Assembly (NCBI GenBank): GCA_900554955.1
Contig: USJH01000046.1
Coordinates: 1 to 8,151 of the forward strand
Source of the DNA: an uncultured Clostridia bacterium
GTDB lineage: Bacteria; Bacillota; Clostridia; Christensenellales; UBA1242
DNA length: 8,151 nucleotides
Direction of reading: 5' to 3'
Shown here: positions 5,955-8,151 of the stretch, piece after piece
Layout: every line of letters starts with the position of its first letter
How positions within the stretch are numbered: position 1 is the stretch's first letter
The notes under the pieces: model-generated
What the model was told of the DNA's origin: nothing
What the model saw: only the letters and a program-made list of their open reading frames with translations
Database searches by the model: none
Translations under genes and position numbers: made by a program

Positions 5955-6074
5955 CTATTTTTTTCAAATATCTTAAATTTTCTATATGGTTTAAACAAAA
6001 CATAAAAATTTATAAAAATGAACGATATTTTTATTTTTTTACAGTGAAAATGATTTTTCTTTTTAAAATTCATG

Positions 6075-6104
6075 TGTTATAATAGCAATATAAACCTTAG
6101 GGAG
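6075..6104 (+). promoter_or_regulatory. extended -10 promoter and ribosome site of the methyltransferase gene
   Basis: TATAAT at 6078-6083 is preceded by TG at 6075-6076, giving the extended -10 form TGnTATAAT, which can work with the poor -35 (TTTTCT, 17 bases upstream). AGGGAG at 6099-6104, seven bases before the ATG, is a strong ribosome site and fixes the start at 6112. Confidence 0.8.
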
Positions 6105-6111
6105 AGACAAT

Positions 6112-6855
6112 ATGGAAAAATATGTATCACAATCTTTCGACAAAAACTATGCAGCTGCTTGGAGTGCAGACCAAGGTGCTTTTTCATATCAACTTGCAAA
6201 CAACCTTGTTGCTTATTTAAAGAAAAACAACTTGACTGTTAAATCTTGTCTTGATGTTTGCTGTGGAACTGGTGAATTTTTAAATTATCTTTCAAAACAA
6301 GGAATTGCTGGTGCAGGAACAGAAGTTGCAAAAAGCATGATCGAATTTTCTTCTGCTAAATATCCAACAATGAACTTTACTTATACAAAAGAAATTTTCG
6401 ATTTCAAACCAAAGGCAAAATTTGATCTTGTAACCTGCAACCATGACGTTATCAACATGATTGAAAAATTCTCTGGTTGGCAAGAAATGTTTAAAAATGC
6501 ACACGCATGCCTTTCAAAAAACGGAATTTTCATGTTTGACTATTATACAAAAAACAAACTAGAAAACTGGAATGAAGTTTCTTTTGAAGAAAGCGACACA
6601 ATTGATCACGTTCGCTCAATCAAAAAAGGAATGGACAACAAATGCATCATTAATGAAGTTTACTATATGAAAAATAATGAAGGTCTCTATGCAAAAACTT
6701 TTGACATTGTTGTTGATGCATATTTTGAGAATAACGAAATTGTAAATGCTTTGAAAAAAGCAGGTTTCAAAACTGTTGAACTTTGCGATTTCTCTCTTGC
6801 ACCTGTTCCAAATGCAGATGCAAGGAATCGTGTTCACGTTATTGCTAAAAAATAA
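6112..6855 (+). CDS. class I SAM-dependent methyltransferase, substrate unknown
   Basis: The 247-residue product has a Rossmann-fold methyltransferase core: motif I LDVCCGTGEFLNYL (47-60) binds SAM, Glu71 in GTEVAKSMI is the acidic residue that holds the ribose, FDLVTCNHDVINMI (104-117) is the motif IV region, and NGIFMFDYYT (137-146) forms the next strand. The C-terminal part (about 160-247) is a beta-rich insert and cap of the kind seen in small-molecule methyltransferases of the UbiE/Methyltransf_25 type. It has no restriction-modification partner and no DPPY/NPPF DNA-methylase motif, so a small molecule is more likely than DNA; this is inference. It stands alone with its own promoter and terminator, divergent from dinB across about 190 bases. 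No signal peptide; cytoplasmic. Confidence 0.93.
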   Translation: MEKYVSQSFDKNYAAAWSADQGAFSYQLANNLVAYLKKNNLTVKSCLDVCCGTGEFLNYLSKQGIAGAGTEVAKSMIEFSSAKYPTMNFTYTKEIFDFKPKAKFDLVTCNHDVINMIEKFSGWQEMFKNAHACLSKNGIFMFDYYTKNKLENWNEVSFEESDTIDHVRSIKKGMDNKCIINEVYYMKNNEGLYAKTFDIVVDAYFENNEIVNALKKAGFKTVELCDFSLAPVPNADARNRVHVIAKK

Positions 6856-6861
6856 TAAAAC

Positions 6862-6889
6862 AAACCACCAACTCCGGTGGTTTTCTTTT
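6862..6889 (+). terminator. terminator of the methyltransferase gene
   Basis: AAACCACC (6862-6869) and GGTGGTTT (6876-6883) form a perfect 8-bp stem with loop AACTCC, followed by TTTTCTTTT. It begins six bases after the stop codon. Confidence 0.9.
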
Positions 6890-6957
6890 GCACATTTTTC
6901 ACTATATAGCAAAAAAATCTTCATGAAAAATATTAAATAAATCAAAAAAATAAGCAT

Positions 6958-6991
6958 AAAAAAGATAGCAAATTGTTTTGCTATCTTTTTT
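6958..6991. terminator. bidirectional terminator between convergent genes
   Basis: A perfect 15-bp stem, AAAAAAGATAGCAAA (6958-6972) with TTTGCTATCTTTTTT (6977-6991), closes a TTGT loop. The A/T-rich stem ends give a T-run on both strands. It starts two bases beyond the TAA of the minus-strand repeat protein, its main client, and backs up the methyltransferase terminator from the other side. Confidence 0.88.
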
Positions 6992-6993
6992 TG

Positions 6994-8151
6994 TTATTCT
7001 TCTTCCCCACTGATTTGGGTTTTAAGTTTAATTTTGTTTTTCTTTGGATCGAACCATTTTTTGTCTTCAATATAAAGGTCAACGTCTTCCGCTGTCACAT
7101 TATAAAGTTTTGTGCGAGCAATTTCAAGATTTCCAGAACTTCCATTGTTGTTTCCTGAAATGAAATTTCTTGTTGAACCATCATGGTTAATCAATGTTGC
7201 ATTTGTTTCGAATTGAAGCATACCATTATCATAATCTTCTGGAAGAATAAGTTCTTGTGGGAAGTTCACTTGCAAATATCGTGCCATATTAGGAGCATTA
7301 TCATTTGGAACAACTGCAAGCCCACGGAAATCCGCATAGTATATTGCTCCACCTGTTTCAATATAGTCACCAAAACCACCAGCAGCCTCAAAACTTTCGT
7401 CAAGATAAATCGGACTTGTATAGCTAACAAAAGCTAAAAATACATCATCTGTAGATACACCACTAAATTTGCTTGTGAAGTCGTCTGTAACTCTAACTAA
7501 ACACAAATATACTCCAGGCGCAATTTGACCATATTCGTGTTGGAAAATATAGTCGGCATATTGCTCTGGCGAAATTGTAGAAAAGACTGCAAAGCCTTTA
7601 ATTTCACCCATTTCGCTTTCTGAAATATTGCCTCTTAAAACTGTGTTTAAATTAAGGTTTCCGATAACACCTTCACCAGATGAAGCAACTCCACCAAAAC
7701 CTGTTGATGAAATAGTACCCTGTCCCATCGTAACAAAATTTACAACGCGATGGGAAAGAAGTGGAGCAGCCGAATAATTAATGATAACATTTTCAACCGT
7801 GTCTGGAAGTCTGAAAGAAAATGTTGTAAGCGAAGTGTCAAGACCACGAAGGTCAAGAGTTATAAGATATGGCAAAATTTCCGAAAGTTTCATAAAGAAC
7901 ATAGAATCGAAATAATACCATTGGTCAAAACCGATTGTTCCACTATTATTCATGATTCCCAAAATCCACTGATCACCGCCAAGAAGAGAAACATAATCTG
8001 AACCAACATAAGACAATACCGCAACTTCCATGTTTCCAACTGTTCCTATTTGTTGTTCAACTTGATAATCATAATATGTTTCACCAGAAACAATGGCAAA
8101 TTTTGTGACATCTTCAGCAGTAAATGTGTTTGAACTTTCAGAATTGAAAAT
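6994..8151 (-). CDS. C-terminal part of a large repeat-containing protein (partial, start outside window)
   Basis: The frame is open from the TAA at 6994-6996 to the window edge without a start being needed: 385 residues are visible, and the ATG at 8031 is internal because the protein-like sequence continues upstream of it (IFNSESSNTFTAEDV...). I do not recognise a family. It contains two divergent repeats of about 170 residues: FAIVS (18-22), DQWILGIM and LITLDLRGL (96-104) in the first match FAVFS (187-191), DDVFLAFV and IYYADFRGL (270-278) in the second. A third start, TAEDVDLYI (353-361), mirrors TAEDV at 11-15. Composition is acidic, rich in Gly, Asn, Ser, Thr and aromatic residues and poor in Lys until a basic C-terminal stretch (DKKWFDPKKNKIKLK) and the end SGEEE. 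This suggests an extracellular structural or adhesive protein, but no signal peptide can be seen, and no LPxTG or membrane anchor is at the C-terminus. Confidence 0.88.
   Translation of the reverse strand: MFNSESSNTFTAEDVTKFAIVSGETYYDYQVEQQIGTVGNMEVAVLSYVGSDYVSLLGGDQWILGIMNNSGTIGFDQWYYFDSMFFMKLSEILPYLITLDLRGLDTSLTTFSFRLPDTVENVIINYSAAPLLSHRVVNFVTMGQGTISSTGFGGVASSGEGVIGNLNLNTVLRGNISESEMGEIKGFAVFSTISPEQYADYIFQHEYGQIAPGVYLCLVRVTDDFTSKFSGVSTDDVFLAFVSYTSPIYLDESFEAAGGFGDYIETGGAIYYADFRGLAVVPNDNAPNMARYLQVNFPQELILPEDYDNGMLQFETNATLINHDGSTRNFISGNNNGSSGNLEIARTKLYNVTAEDVDLYIEDKKWFDPKKNKIKLKTQISGEEE

Noticed and set aside
6012..6040. ATAAAAAT/ATTTTTAT hairpin followed by a T-run
   Set aside because: The stem is entirely A-T in a very AT-rich spacer and no plus-strand gene ends before it, so it is probably composition and not a terminator.
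6112..6855. Methyltransferase as part of a restriction-modification or phage defence system
   Set aside because: No DNA-methylase motif (DPPY/NPPF), no endonuclease or specificity gene beside it, and its own promoter and terminator.
8029..8031. ATG at 8031 as the start of the right-hand protein
   Set aside because: The frame stays open and protein-like to the window edge, and the upstream residues contain the beginning of the first repeat, so this Met is internal.

Overview
The window looks like a chromosomal segment of an AT-rich, low-GC Gram-positive bacterium, most likely an uncultured clostridial lineage. The grounds are purine-rich Shine-Dalgarno sites (GGAGG, AGGGAG, AAGGGG), TATAAT-type promoters, U-tailed hairpin terminators, a Firmicutes-type LexA box in front of dinB, and use of TGA as a stop (so not a mycoplasma code). 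This placement is inference from signals and protein style, not from a marker gene. No tRNA, rRNA, CRISPR array, insertion sequence or prophage gene is visible.

Layout. Positions 1-137 hold the end of an unidentified plus-strand transcript and its terminator. An acyl carrier protein locus (218-441, minus) has its own promoter and terminator but carries a frameshift in the middle of the conserved helix after the phosphopantetheine serine. Next, on the minus strand, is a two-gene operon: a 477-residue secreted, C-terminally membrane-anchored protein with beta-sandwich-like regions (1808-3241), and a membrane-anchored HtrA-type serine protease with a PDZ domain (514-1788). The 309-bp gap upstream of this operon (3242-3550) contains a long imperfect inverted repeat and a separate GC-rich hairpin. 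It is the least explained stretch of the window.

Positions 3551-5954 are DNA repair: uracil-DNA glycosylase (ung), then an SOS-type dinB operon (dinB plus an 84-residue partner) closed by a strong terminator. The dinB promoter has a LexA box between -35 and -10, and its -10 lies so close to the only sensible ATG that the mRNA is probably leaderless. Divergently, a class I SAM methyltransferase (6112-6855, plus) has an extended -10 promoter and its own terminator. From 6994 to the window edge lies the C-terminal part of a large minus-strand protein built from repeats of about 170 residues, of which two and a fragment are visible.

The genes do not form one pathway. The coherent groups are the repair genes (ung; dinB with its partner) and the cell-envelope pair (secreted anchored protein with HtrA). 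I did not find convincing evidence for a complete new defence or mobile system. The best leads for something undescribed are the 3398-3520 hairpin element, the split acyl carrier protein, the giant-repeat protein, and the SOS-linked 84-residue protein.
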